Source: PVC group bacterium
GTDB taxonomy: Bacteria; Verrucomicrobiota; Kiritimatiellia; SS1-B-03-39; PXDE01
Direction of reading: 5' to 3'
Length of the DNA: 27,829 nt
Assembly (NCBI GenBank): GCA_003566475.1
Contig: PXDE01000191.1
Span: 1 to 27,829 of the forward strand
This document shows, piece by piece, positions 15,068-22,732 of this stretch. The notes below the pieces were generated by a model. That model ran no database searches. It was not told where the DNA came from and was given only the letters and a program-made list of their open reading frames with translations. Numbering within the stretch: position 1 is the first letter of the stretch; each line of letters starts with the position of its first letter. The position numbers and the translations under genes are program-made.

Positions 15068-15331
15068 CTATCCGGGATCCTCCGGCCCCACCCAGAAGTG
15101 CGGGTTGTGGGCCAGAGCCACCCCGCCGAATCCGTGCCCGTCCGGGGACACCCCCGCGTCCTCGGCCAGGGATGCCCGCCCGTACAGGCCCAGCCAGGTG
15201 CCGTTCAGGGTGAAGAACGCCACCACGGGCGGCGACGGCATCCGGGGCAGGCCCAGGCCCTGCTCGTAGAACCGGACCGACCGCTCCAGATCGCTCACCC
15301 CGAGGGTGATCATGCTGATGCGGGGCCTCAT
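15068..15331 (-). CDS. VOC-family (glyoxalase/bleomycin resistance-like) protein with an internal deletion
   Basis: The 87-residue product starts as an ordinary VOC protein (RISMITLGVSDLERSVRFYEQGLGLPR; AFFTLNGTWLGLYGR; LAEDAG; HGFGGVALAHN) and then jumps at about residue 76 to NPHFWVGPEDPG. In full-length relatives I remember, ALAHN is followed by some 45-50 residues (a second beta-alpha-beta module with FADPDGHLWEVAWNP) before an NP... tail. An in-frame deletion therefore seems to have joined the two, probably across a short AAC/AACCC homology near 15104. Without the second module the metal site cannot form, so it is probably non-functional. A good AAAGGAGA ribosome site precedes the ATG. 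It follows potD by 46 bases on the same strand. Confidence 0.75.
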   Translation of the reverse strand: MRPRISMITLGVSDLERSVRFYEQGLGLPRMPSPPVVAFFTLNGTWLGLYGRASLAEDAGVSPDGHGFGGVALAHNPHFWVGPEDPG

Positions 15332-15377
15332 CGAACCCGTCTCCTTTCCCTGAATCGTGCCCGCGCGTCGAGACCGG

Positions 15378-16436
15378 CTACCTCGCGGCCCGAACCTCGT
15401 CCCAGATCCGGGTGTACAGGGCGTTGGCCTCGCCGAGATCCTCGATGAACTCGCACTTGGCCAGCAGCTCGGGATCCCCGTGGAGCAGGAAGAAGATCAC
15501 GGGATCGCTCAGGAAATCGTCGTCGAGCAGCTCGTAGGCGGCCATGTTGGGGCAGTGGTAGTAGTTGTACTCCATGTTCTGGGCCGCGATCTCGGGACGG
15601 TGGAAGAAATTGATGAAGGCATGGGCCAGCTCGACCTGGCGGGCCCCCGCCGGGATGGCCATCTCGTCGGCCCACAGCGACCCGCCCTCGCGGGGCACCG
15701 CGTAGCGGACCTCCTCCACCTCGTCGTCCTCGCGGATCATGATGATGTCGCCGCTGTAGCCCTGGACCACCACCAGCTCGGCGCTGGCCAGGCTGTTGCG
15801 GTAGCCCTCGCTATCGTAGCGGGCAAGCTGGGGCTTCCAGGCCTTCAGCAGCTCGCCGGCCGCCGCCAGCTCGCCGGGGTCGGTGGAGTTGAGGCTGTAG
15901 CCAAGGGTCTTGAGGGCCGCCCCCATGGCCTCGCGCATGTCGGCCAGCATGGACATCCGGCCCCGGAACTCCGGGTTCGCGAACACGGTCCAGCTCGCCT
16001 CGAAGTCCTCGGGCACCCGGTCGGTCCGCCAGCCCAGGCCGGTGGTCCCGAACATGTAGGGCACGCTGTAGGCGTTGTCGGGGTCGGCCGAAATGGCCCG
16101 GAATTTGGGGTCGAGATGGACCAGGTTGGGGAGCTGCTCGCGGTCGAGGGGAATCAGCATGTTCTCCCGCCGCATCAGATGCACCATGTAGGTGGTGGGG
16201 AAGATCACGTCGTACCCGGTGGCCCCGGCCCGGAGCTTGGCGTAGAGCTCCTCGTTGGAGGCGAAATTATCGATGCGGACCCGGCAGCCGAATTCGCGCT
16301 CGAACTGTCTCACCACGTCCATGTCGAAGTAGTCGGCCCACGTGTACACGTGGAGCACAGGCCGGCGGCTGCCGCAGGCGGTGGTTCCCAGAATGGCCGT
16401 CAGCGCGGCCAGCGCGATGCCCAGATACCGTTTCAT
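15378..16436 (-). CDS. potD: PotD/PotF-like polyamine ABC transporter substrate-binding lipoprotein
   Basis: Predicted to bind spermidine or putrescine and deliver it to the PotB-PotC channel. The 352-residue product has a lipoprotein-type signal (KRYLGIALAALTAILG, then TTAC with Cys21; Thr at -3 is unusual). The PotD family text follows: LHVYTWADYFDMDVVRQFE, YDVIFPTTYMVHLM, PLDREQLPNL, SVPYMFGTTGLGWRTD, and the C-terminal AHAFINFFHRPEIAAQNMEYNYY. The start ATG overlaps the potC stop (ATGA) and has AAAGGAG upstream. It is last in the potB-potC-potD order. Polyamine specificity is inferred from family resemblance, not proven. Confidence 0.9.
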   Translation of the reverse strand: MKRYLGIALAALTAILGTTACGSRRPVLHVYTWADYFDMDVVRQFEREFGCRVRIDNFASNEELYAKLRAGATGYDVIFPTTYMVHLMRRENMLIPLDREQLPNLVHLDPKFRAISADPDNAYSVPYMFGTTGLGWRTDRVPEDFEASWTVFANPEFRGRMSMLADMREAMGAALKTLGYSLNSTDPGELAAAGELLKAWKPQLARYDSEGYRNSLASAELVVVQGYSGDIIMIREDDEVEEVRYAVPREGGSLWADEMAIPAGARQVELAHAFINFFHRPEIAAQNMEYNYYHCPNMAAYELLDDDFLSDPVIFFLLHGDPELLAKCEFIEDLGEANALYTRIWDEVRAAR

Positions 16437-17209
16437 GCCGGGGTTCTCCTTTGGGTTGCCCGTTGCACCATCCAGACGGAGACGAAGGTTAGGGCAATCA
16501 GCACCGTGGATAAAGCGTAGATCACGGGGGGGCGGCCGTAACGGATCATGCTGTACACGGAGATGGGCAGGGTGGTCGCCCCCGGGCCGGCCACGAAGAA
16601 GGTGATGACGAAGTCGTCGAGCGAGATGGTGAAGGCGAGCAGGGCCCCGGCCAGGATGCCCGGCCCCAGCAGGGGCAGGAGCACCCGGACCACGGCCTGG
16701 GTCCGGGTCGCCCCCAGGTCGTAGGCCGCCTCCATCAGGGTCTCGTCGAACTCCTGGAGCCGGGCCAGCACCACCAGGGCCACGTAGCTCAGGCAGAAGG
16801 TGACATGGGCGAGCACGATGGAGGCCCGGCCCAGCCGGAACCCCACCGAGGCGAAGAACAGGAGCAGGCTGATCCCCATCAGCACGTCGGGCACCACCAC
16901 CGGCGCGTAGACCAGCCCGTAGTGGATCCGCTGCATGCGGGTGCGGAACCGGTGCAGGGCCAGGGCGGCCACCGTGCCCAGCACCGTGGAGAGGAGGGTC
17001 ACCACCGCCCCGATCTGCAGCGAGGTGCTTAGCGCCTCCATCACGTTCCGATCCCGGACCAGGCGCACGTACCACTGGAGGGTGAAGTCGCCCCGCACCC
17101 CGATGGTCCGCGAGGTGTTGAACGACCCCAGGACCAGGATGAGGATGGGAAGGTAGAAGAACACCAGCACCAGCAGGGTGGTGACCCGGGGCAGCCAGCC
17201 CGCCTTCAT
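16433..17209 (-). CDS. potC: PotC-like ABC transporter permease
   Basis: Inner-membrane permease, expected partner of PotB. The 258-residue product begins with a membrane helix (TTLLVLVFFYLPILILVLGSF) and has about six helices. The cytoplasmic EAA loop for ATPase contact reads EAAYDLGATRTQAVVRVLLPLLGPGI near residues 170-195. SLDDFVITFFVAGPGATTLP is characteristic of PotC/PotI proteins. Both ends overlap neighbours as ATGA, giving a tightly coupled potB-potC-potD unit. No ATPase gene is present in the unit. Confidence 0.92.
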   Translation of the reverse strand: MKAGWLPRVTTLLVLVFFYLPILILVLGSFNTSRTIGVRGDFTLQWYVRLVRDRNVMEALSTSLQIGAVVTLLSTVLGTVAALALHRFRTRMQRIHYGLVYAPVVVPDVLMGISLLLFFASVGFRLGRASIVLAHVTFCLSYVALVVLARLQEFDETLMEAAYDLGATRTQAVVRVLLPLLGPGILAGALLAFTISLDDFVITFFVAGPGATTLPISVYSMIRYGRPPVIYALSTVLIALTFVSVWMVQRATQRRTPA

Positions 17210-18075
17210 CGCCCCGCCTCCGACCCCGGCCGCCGCAGCACGGCCAGCAGGGGCACGAACACCGCCACCGTGAGCAGCGAGGCCAGGGCCGCCGCCTCCG
17301 GCCAGTTGCGGTCGGTGAAGGCCCGCTGGGTGATCTTGTTGCCCACCATCACCGAGCGCGTCCCGCCCACCAGGTCGGGGATCAGGTAGGAGCCCAGGGC
17401 GGGGATCAGCACGAGCAGGGCGGCGACCCCGAGGCCGCGGCGGATGCCGGGCAGGAACACCCGGACGATGGCCGAGAACCGAGAGGCCCCGAGGTCGCGG
17501 GCCGCCTCGAGCAGGCCGAAGTCGAACGAGTCGGCGGCTGCGTAGATGGGCAGGATGGCGAAGGGGAGGTAGGTGTAGACCAGCACCAGCAGCACCGCCT
17601 CGGGGCGGTTCAGCAGGGAGACCTCGGGGCCGATCAGGCGGAGGGCGCCGAACAGGTGGCGGATGAGTCCGTCGGGATGGAGCAGCACCTTCCAGGCGAA
17701 GATGCGGACCAGGAAGTTGGTCCAGAACGGGACCACCACCAGGGTCAGCAGCCAGGCCCGGGTCCGGGCGGGGGCCCGGGCCATGGTGTAGGCCACCGGG
17801 GTGCCCAGGAGCAGGCAGATCGCGGTGGCCGCCCCGCTGATCCACGCCGTGCGGGCGTAGATCGCGTAGTACTCCGGCTGGAACACCCGTCGCCACGACT
17901 CCAGGCTCCAGCCCTCGCCGACCCCGCCCAGCGGGTTGGCCGGGCGGAAGCTCAGGACCAGGATATACGTGGTGGGAATGGCGAAGAACACCACCAGCCA
18001 GCCCAGCGATGGCGCGGACATCGTCCATTCGCGCCTGCGCATGCCATGCCCCGCCCCGCCCCGCCGACCATCCAT
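17206..18075 (-). CDS. potB: PotB-like ABC transporter permease
   Basis: Inner-membrane permease, partner of PotC. The 289-residue product has six predicted helices; a first helix (LGWLVVFFAIPTTYILVLSF), a PVAYTMARAP loop, FWTNFLVRIFAWKVLL, and the EAA loop EAARDLGASRFSAIVRVFLPGI are typical. The stop overlaps the potC start. Start choice: ATG at 18075 has GGAGG with a five-base spacer and is preferred over GTG at 18081 (ribosome site too close) and ATG at 18042 (weaker site). The divergent neighbour is the phosphatase-family gene at 18240, so potB heads the operon and any potA must lie elsewhere. Confidence 0.9.
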   Translation of the reverse strand: MDGRRGGAGHGMRRREWTMSAPSLGWLVVFFAIPTTYILVLSFRPANPLGGVGEGWSLESWRRVFQPEYYAIYARTAWISGAATAICLLLGTPVAYTMARAPARTRAWLLTLVVVPFWTNFLVRIFAWKVLLHPDGLIRHLFGALRLIGPEVSLLNRPEAVLLVLVYTYLPFAILPIYAAADSFDFGLLEAARDLGASRFSAIVRVFLPGIRRGLGVAALLVLIPALGSYLIPDLVGGTRSVMVGNKITQRAFTDRNWPEAAALASLLTVAVFVPLLAVLRRPGSEAGR

Positions 18076-18161
18076 CCGCACCTCCGCGATCCGCGCCCCA
18101 GCGCTCGGCCCGGAGTGTCCTCCCTTCGAGCCTGCGGATCAAGGCGCGATCCGCCCCGCAG

Positions 18162-18189
18162 TTGACTTGCGCGGGGCCTGGTGCAAGAT
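18162..18189 (+). promoter_or_regulatory. Candidate promoter for the phosphatase-family/flavoprotein genes
   Basis: TTGACT at 18162-18167 and CAAGAT at 18184-18189 are 16 bases apart, ending 50 bases before the ATG at 18240. The -35 is good and the -10 matches only three of six positions, so this is tentative. Confidence 0.35.
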
Positions 18190-18239
18190 CGGAGACACGA
18201 CTCGTCAACCTCCACCTCGCGCCCCCGTCCCACTCCGCC

Positions 18240-19556
18240 ATGCCCCCGCCCCCCCCATCCCGACTGCTGATCGTCCAGTGCGCCGCCCTGGGCCACGACC
18301 TCGCCCGAACCCGGGGGCCGAAGCTGGCCGGCATGCCGATCCAGAAGGCCCGGCCGGTGTTTCCCGCGCTCACCTCGGTCGCCCAGGCCAGCTTCCGCAC
18401 CGGGCTGCCGCCATCCCGGCACGGCATGGTCGGGAACGGCGTGTGGGTGCCCGACCTCCGCAAGGCCCTGTTCTGGGAGCAGGCGGCGCATCAGATCGAG
18501 GCCCCCCGCCTGTTCACCGCCCTTCAGGCCCAGGGCCGGCGGGTGGGCATGTGCTTCTGGCAGCAGAGCCTGGGCGAGACCGCCGACCTCATCCTCTCCC
18601 CCAAGCCCGTGCACAAGCACAGCGGCGGCATGATCCAGGACGTCTACAGCCAGCCCCACGACCTGTACCAGGAGATCAGCCGGGCGGTGGGGCGGCGGTT
18701 CAACCTCATGCACTACTGGGGACCCCTGGCCGGACCCGGCTCATCGCGCTGGATCACCGACGCCATGATCGCGGTCCTGGAGCGGCCCGACGCGCCCGAC
18801 CTCCTCTACGCCTACCTGCCCCATCTCGACTACGACCTCCAGCGCCACGGCCCGGACCACCCCAAGGCGGCGGCCGCCCTGGCCGAACTCGACGCGCTGC
18901 TCACCCGCCTCCGCGAGACCGCCCGGGCCGCCGGCTATGCCGTGCTGGTCTATGGCGACTACGCCATCCGGCCGGTGACCGAAGGCGCGGTGTTCCCCAA
19001 CCGGATGCTCCGCGAGGCCGGACGGATGCGGGTGCGGACGGTGAAGGGCCGGGCCTATCCCGACCTGTTCGCCTCCCGGGCCTTCGCCATGGTCGACCAC
19101 GAGATCGCTCACCTCTACATCGACGATCCCGCCGACGTCCCCCGCCTGCGCGACCTGTTCGCCGACCATCCCGGGGTGGGCGAGGTGCTCGACAGCGCCG
19201 CCCGCAGCCGGGCCGGGGTGGACCACCCCCGGGCGGGGCGGCTGACCCTGGTCGCCGAGACCGGCTGGTGGTTCGCCTATCCCTGGTGGGACGCGCGCCG
19301 GGAGGCCCCGGACTTCGCCACCCATGTCGACATCCACAACAAGCCCGGCTACGACCCCTGCGAACTGTTCTGGGGCTGGCCGCCGCCGTCGGTCAGCCTC
19401 GACACGTCGAAGGTCCGCGGATCGCACGGCCGCGCCGACGGCGCCGAACGCGAGGTGGCCTGGGCCACCGACGCCCCGCTGGCCGCCGCGCCCGACACCC
19501 TGCTCGGCCTCGCCCGGACCGCCCACGACTGGCTCGCCGGCCTGGCCCGGGGCTGA
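18240..19556 (+). CDS. Alkaline phosphatase superfamily protein (type I phosphodiesterase/nucleotide pyrophosphatase-like)
   Basis: The 438-residue product resembles COG1524-type phosphodiesterases. The segment PVFPALTSVAQASFRTGLPPSRHGMVGNG (about 39-67) aligns with the nucleophile region, putting Thr45 at the nucleophile. LPHLDYDLQRHGPDH supplies an Asp/His pair, FAMVDHEIAHLYI another, and FATHVDIHNKPGYDPCELF with RGSHG forms the C-terminal end. The first metal Asp (normally in an IDGL-type motif after strand 1) is not obvious: the text is LLIVQCAALGHDL. YGDYAI replaces the usual SDHG. The metal site is therefore atypical. Start at 18240 puts strand 1 near residue 8, but no ribosome site is seen. 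It is followed 12 bases later by the flavoprotein gene. Substrate unknown. Confidence 0.8.
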   Translation: MPPPPPSRLLIVQCAALGHDLARTRGPKLAGMPIQKARPVFPALTSVAQASFRTGLPPSRHGMVGNGVWVPDLRKALFWEQAAHQIEAPRLFTALQAQGRRVGMCFWQQSLGETADLILSPKPVHKHSGGMIQDVYSQPHDLYQEISRAVGRRFNLMHYWGPLAGPGSSRWITDAMIAVLERPDAPDLLYAYLPHLDYDLQRHGPDHPKAAAALAELDALLTRLRETARAAGYAVLVYGDYAIRPVTEGAVFPNRMLREAGRMRVRTVKGRAYPDLFASRAFAMVDHEIAHLYIDDPADVPRLRDLFADHPGVGEVLDSAARSRAGVDHPRAGRLTLVAETGWWFAYPWWDARREAPDFATHVDIHNKPGYDPCELFWGWPPPSVSLDTSKVRGSHGRADGAEREVAWATDAPLAAAPDTLLGLARTAHDWLAGLARG

Positions 19557-19568
19557 CCGGACCCGCCC

Positions 19569-20795
19569 ATGCGCATCGCGGTGGCCGGCGGCGGGGCGGC
19601 GGGGTTCTTCGCGGCCCTCGCGGCCCGGGAGGGGAACCCCGACCACGAGGTGACGATCTACGAACGCAGCCCGGAGCCGCTGGCCAAGGTCGTGATCTCC
19701 GGAGGCGGACGCTGCAATGTCACCCACGCCTGCTTCGATCCTGCCAGGCTGACCGAGGCCTATCCCCGGGGCGGCCGCGAGCTGCGGGGGCCCTTCCACC
19801 GCTGGCAGCCCGCCGACACCGTGGCCTGGTTCGAGGACCGGGGGGTGGAGATCAAGACCGAGCCCGACGGCCGCATGTTTCCGGTCACTGACCGTTCCCG
19901 CACCATTTCCGAATGCCTGGAACGCGCGGCCCGCGCGGCCGGGATCCCGGTGCGCGTCCGGTGTGGCCTCGCCGGCGCCGCCCGGCGGCCCGGGGGCGGG
20001 TTCGACCTGCGGTTCGCGGACGGCTCGGAGGCGCCCTGCGACGCCCTGGTGCTGGCTACCGGCGGCAACCGCGAGGGCGCCGGGTTCCGCATCGCCGCCG
20101 GACTCGGTCACACCATCGTGCCGCCCGTCCCCTCGCTGTTCACCTTCGCCATCCGCGACCCGCGTCTGGACGGCCTGGCCGGCCTGTCGTCGCCGGACGC
20201 CGAGGTGTCGGCCCCCGGCCCGGAGCTGCGGCAGCGCGGACCGGTCCTGATCACCCACTGGGGGCTCAGCGGGCCCGCCGTGCTGCGGCTGTCGGCCTGG
20301 GGGGCGCGGACGCTCCACGATCAGGGCTACCGGTTCGATCTCGAGGTGGCCTGGGTGGCCGGGCTCGCGGCCGAGGCGGCCGAGGCCCGGTTCCGCGAGC
20401 TGCGTGCGACCGAGGGCCGCAAGCAGGTGCGCACCTGGTGCCCGTGGGAGCTCCCTCAGCGGCTGTGGGCGTCTCTGGTCGGTCACGCGGGCATCGCCGA
20501 CGGCACCTCCTGGGCCCGGCTCCGCGGCGAGGAGGCGCGGCGGCTGGCCCGCGAGCTGACCGGTGGACGCTACCGCGTGCACGGCCAGAGCCTGCACAAG
20601 GAGGAGTTCGTGACCTGCGGCGGGGTGGCCCTGGACGAGGTCGATTTCCGGACCATGGAAAGCCGGATCGCCCCCGGCCTCTACCTGGCCGGCGAAGTGC
20701 TCGATATCGACGGGATCACCGGCGGCTTCAACTTCCAGGCCGCCTGGACCACGGGCCGGATCGCCGGGGAGGCCCTCGCCGCGGTCCGCACGTAG
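19569..20795 (+). CDS. BaiN/RdsA (HI0933-like) family FAD/NAD(P)-dependent oxidoreductase
   Basis: Predicted flavoprotein oxidoreductase of uncertain substrate. The 408-residue product opens with a dinucleotide-binding beta-alpha-beta (RIAVAGGGAAGFFAALAA) ending in YERSPEPLAKV. The hallmark ISGGGRCNVTH follows near residues 42-52, then DALVLATGGN, and a C-terminal FAD-binding block TCGGVALDEVDFRTMESR with LYLAGEVLDIDGITGGFNFQAAWTTGRIAG. Length is normal. It starts 12 bases after the phosphatase-family gene and probably shares its transcript. The family is sometimes annotated as bile-acid-related (BaiN), but nothing here supports that pathway. Confidence 0.88.
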   Translation: MRIAVAGGGAAGFFAALAAREGNPDHEVTIYERSPEPLAKVVISGGGRCNVTHACFDPARLTEAYPRGGRELRGPFHRWQPADTVAWFEDRGVEIKTEPDGRMFPVTDRSRTISECLERAARAAGIPVRVRCGLAGAARRPGGGFDLRFADGSEAPCDALVLATGGNREGAGFRIAAGLGHTIVPPVPSLFTFAIRDPRLDGLAGLSSPDAEVSAPGPELRQRGPVLITHWGLSGPAVLRLSAWGARTLHDQGYRFDLEVAWVAGLAAEAAEARFRELRATEGRKQVRTWCPWELPQRLWASLVGHAGIADGTSWARLRGEEARRLARELTGGRYRVHGQSLHKEEFVTCGGVALDEVDFRTMESRIAPGLYLAGEVLDIDGITGGFNFQAAWTTGRIAGEALAAVRT

Positions 20796-20945
20796 ACGCC
20801 AGCGACGGGGGCCAACCTCGCACCCCATCGTGCTTTCTCATGGCCCCCCGATTCCCCTTGCCCATCCCGCCCGTCGCCCTACCATGCCTCCAAGCGTTCC
20901 CCGCTCATCGCCCACCCCCGGTCCCGGACTCCCGCCTTCTTCTCC

Positions 20946-21791
20946 ATGCACACCTGCCACACCATCGCCGACGTCCGTCAGGCCATGGCCGGGCTCCGGA
21001 CCCAGGGTCTCCGGCTCGGCCTGGTCCCCACCATGGGCTGCCTTCACGAGGGGCATCTCTCCCTGATCCGTCTGGCCCGGGAACGGGCGGACGCGGTGAT
21101 GGCCACCATCTTCGTCAACCCTACGCAGTTCGGTCCCGGCGAGGATTTCGCCGCCTACCCCCGGCCTCTGGAGGCCGACCGGGCCGCCCTCGAGGGCGCC
21201 GGAACCGATCTCCTGTTCCTTCCCGACCGAAACGAGGTCTATCCTCCTGACTACAGCGTATTTGTGGAGGAGACCTCCCTGTCCGACACGCTCTGCGGCC
21301 GGACCCGGCCCGGCCATTTCCGCGGCGTGTGCACCGTGGTGGCCAAACTCCTGAACATCGTTCAGCCCGATCTGGCGGTGTTCGGCGAGAAGGACGCCCA
21401 GCAGCTCCGGATCATCCGCCGCCTGGTCCGTGACCTCCATCTTCCGGTGGAGATCGTGGCCGGCCCTCTGGTCCGGGAAGCGGACGGTCTGGCCCTGAGT
21501 TCCCGCAACCGCTACCTTTCGCCCGAGGACCGTCGGCATGCCCTCGCCCTCTCCCGCGCCCTGTTCGCCGCCCGCGACCGGTTCCGGGCCGGCGAGCGCG
21601 ACGCCGTCCGCCTGATCGCGACCGCCCGCCAGATTCTGCACACCGAGCCCGGTGTACGGACCGACTACCTCGAACTGGTCGATGACGAGACCCTCCGTCC
21701 CCTGGACCGCCTCGACCGCCCCGCCCTACTCGCCGTCGCCGCCTACGTCGGCCCCGCCCGGCTCATCGACAACGTCCGCCTGTTGCGGTAG
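20946..21791 (+). CDS. panC: Pantothenate synthetase (pantoate--beta-alanine ligase)
   Basis: Condenses pantoate and beta-alanine with ATP to pantothenate, the coenzyme A precursor. The 281-residue product has PTMGCLHEGHLSLI with the HIGH-like HEGH at 34-37, FVNPTQFGPGEDFAAYPR, the pantoate-site text GHFRGVCTVVAKLLNIVQPD, GEKDAQQL, and LALSSRNRYLS as the KMSKS-like loop. Length is typical. The ATG at 20946 has no clear Shine-Dalgarno. A 150-base gap with nothing recognisable separates it from the flavoprotein gene. The 3' end abuts the 3' end of a decayed group II intron lying on the other strand. panB and panD are not in the window. Confidence 0.96.
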   Translation: MHTCHTIADVRQAMAGLRTQGLRLGLVPTMGCLHEGHLSLIRLARERADAVMATIFVNPTQFGPGEDFAAYPRPLEADRAALEGAGTDLLFLPDRNEVYPPDYSVFVEETSLSDTLCGRTRPGHFRGVCTVVAKLLNIVQPDLAVFGEKDAQQLRIIRRLVRDLHLPVEIVAGPLVREADGLALSSRNRYLSPEDRRHALALSRALFAARDRFRAGERDAVRLIATARQILHTEPGVRTDYLELVDDETLRPLDRLDRPALLAVAAYVGPARLIDNVRLLR

Positions 21792-21794
21792 GAA

Positions 21795-21837
21795 CTTGCG
21801 CAGGGTCCGTCTGGCAGGACAGCGCCACCTGCGCAAG
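21795..21837 (-). ncRNA. Domain VI-like hairpin at the intron 3' end
   Basis: CTTGCGCAGG pairs with CCTGCGCAAG (10 bp) around a 23-base loop, just 3' of domain V on the minus strand. Position and size fit intron domain VI, but a bulged branch-point A is not obvious. On the plus strand the same hairpin lies immediately after the panC stop and could end that transcript. Confidence 0.5.
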
Positions 21838-21848
21838 CCCCCCGCACA

Positions 21849-21881
21849 GAGCCGTACGTGCGGAACGACCGCATACGGCTC
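21849..21881 (-). ncRNA. Group II intron domain V
   Basis: Minus strand begins GAGCCGTATGCGG, has a TCGTT-type apex and returns with CCGCACGTACGGCTC. The lower stem GAGCCGTA/TACGGCTC with the CG bulge is the conserved catalytic domain V shape. It appears intact although the intron protein is not. Confidence 0.85.
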
Positions 21882-22259
21882 CTACCTTGAGTGCATGGCG
21901 TCAAATCTCTGGCTCGGGTATGGGTGACAGACACGGGGACGGGGCAGCCACGCCCGTTGAAGACGGTAGAAGCGTTGCCAGGTCCATCGTGTCTTCGCCT
22001 TGTGGCTGCGGCGGCGGAGAGTCCACCACCACAGCCGCCCGACCGCCGTGTGGAACGCGCGGACCGCCTTCATGATGCCGGGATGCCGCCTCCCCTCCTC
22101 CACCCAGCCCACCCGCAACCATTTGCGGATGAGCCGGAGATCCCGCACACGCTGCCGGAGGATCTCCATCAGCGGCCCGTGCGGCAGGTTGTCGAAGAAC
22201 CCCTCGATGTCGCAGCCGACGAAGACCGCCTCGCGGTCGGTCTCCGCCCGCTGACGCAC
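21882..22259 (-). pseudogene. Remnant of a group II intron reverse transcriptase/maturase
   Basis: The 125-residue frame (also open a little further upstream, reading SGLRRVRQRA) contains one early reverse transcriptase block: VGCDIEGFFDNLPHGPLMEIL with the first catalytic Asp (residue 17 of this frame) and LIRKWLRVGWVEEG. At about residue 56-60 (near 22080-22091) it jumps to the extreme C-terminal text of such proteins: RAFHTAVGRLWWWTLRRRS, then WLPRPRVCHPYPSQRFDA. The YADD active-site block, the rest of the palm and thumb, and the X/maturase domain are missing, as are the earlier RT blocks. It cannot be an active transcriptase. The TAG stop lies beside domain V. Confidence 0.85.
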
Positions 22260-22492
22260 CCGCCGCAGTCCACTGGCCCGGCCTCCGGAATAGGGTGTTT
22301 TCGGAGCTCAATACAACGCCCGCGCCTCCCCCTGCCGACGCTTCCCCACGCCCTCGCGGGTCGTCGAGGCACGGCTCGGGGTCCATGGGACTCGCTACGC
22401 CTTCATGGCAAGGCTCTTTCATCCTCCAGGGTCCTCCGGTTTTCATCGGCGCTATCGGCCTGACCCCCGCCCGCCCTCCTGCACCAGCAGAG

Positions 22493-22690
22493 CCTGTCCC
22501 CACTTCCCGAGGCCTGTCCCCACCCGACGGGGTCTGTCCCTTCCGGGAAAGACCTGTCCCCAGCGCAAGGAGCGGCCCCCGTATAGAGACCTGTCCCACC
22601 CGACGGGGTCTGTCCCTATCGGGAAGGGTCTGTCCCTATCGGGAAGGCCCGTCCCCAGTCGGGGCGCCCGTCGGGGCAGACCTGTCCCTT
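22493..22690 (+). repeat. CTGTCCC tandem array with about 20-bp period upstream of mnmE
   Basis: CTGTCCC (once CGTCCCC) begins at 22494, 22514, 22534, 22554, 22591, 22610, 22630, 22650 and 22682, that is mostly every 19-20 bases with two longer gaps (37 and 32). Between the words lie CCCGACGGGG or TATCGGGAAGG segments, so many units can form small hairpins. The 20-bp period does not preserve reading frame. The array fills the space between the intron remnant and mnmE. Confidence 0.85.
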
Positions 22691-22732
22691 GTCGCCATTG
22701 ACAGGCCGGGCGGGCGGGCAGAACATCCGCGC

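Larger units (their letters stand above)
21788..22439 (-). mobile_element. Decayed, internally deleted group II intron
   Basis: Reading the minus strand from about 22439: a leader reading frame starting MKEPCHEGVASPMDPE (ATG at 22422) and ending near GVVLSSENTLFRRP resembles text found 5' of many group II intron reverse transcriptases. It is followed by a reverse transcriptase with large deletions, a domain V hairpin (21849-21881) and a domain VI-like hairpin (21795-21837). The 3' boundary is probably near 21788, touching the panC stop; the 5' boundary is uncertain. A complete element would be about three times longer. Confidence 0.8.

Noticed and set aside
16341..16370. CACGTG-containing sequence in potD as a further parS site
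   Set aside because: The flanks do not give GTT...AAC palindromic arms.
21882..22259. RT-like frame as a retron or diversity-generating element
   Set aside because: The adjoining domain V, the C-terminal HPYP text and the MKEPCHEG leader all identify a group II intron relic, and the catalytic YADD block is missing.
22493..22690. CTGTCCC array as a CRISPR
   Set aside because: The repeated word is only 7-11 bases, the spacers are themselves repetitive, the period is 20 bp and no cas gene is present.
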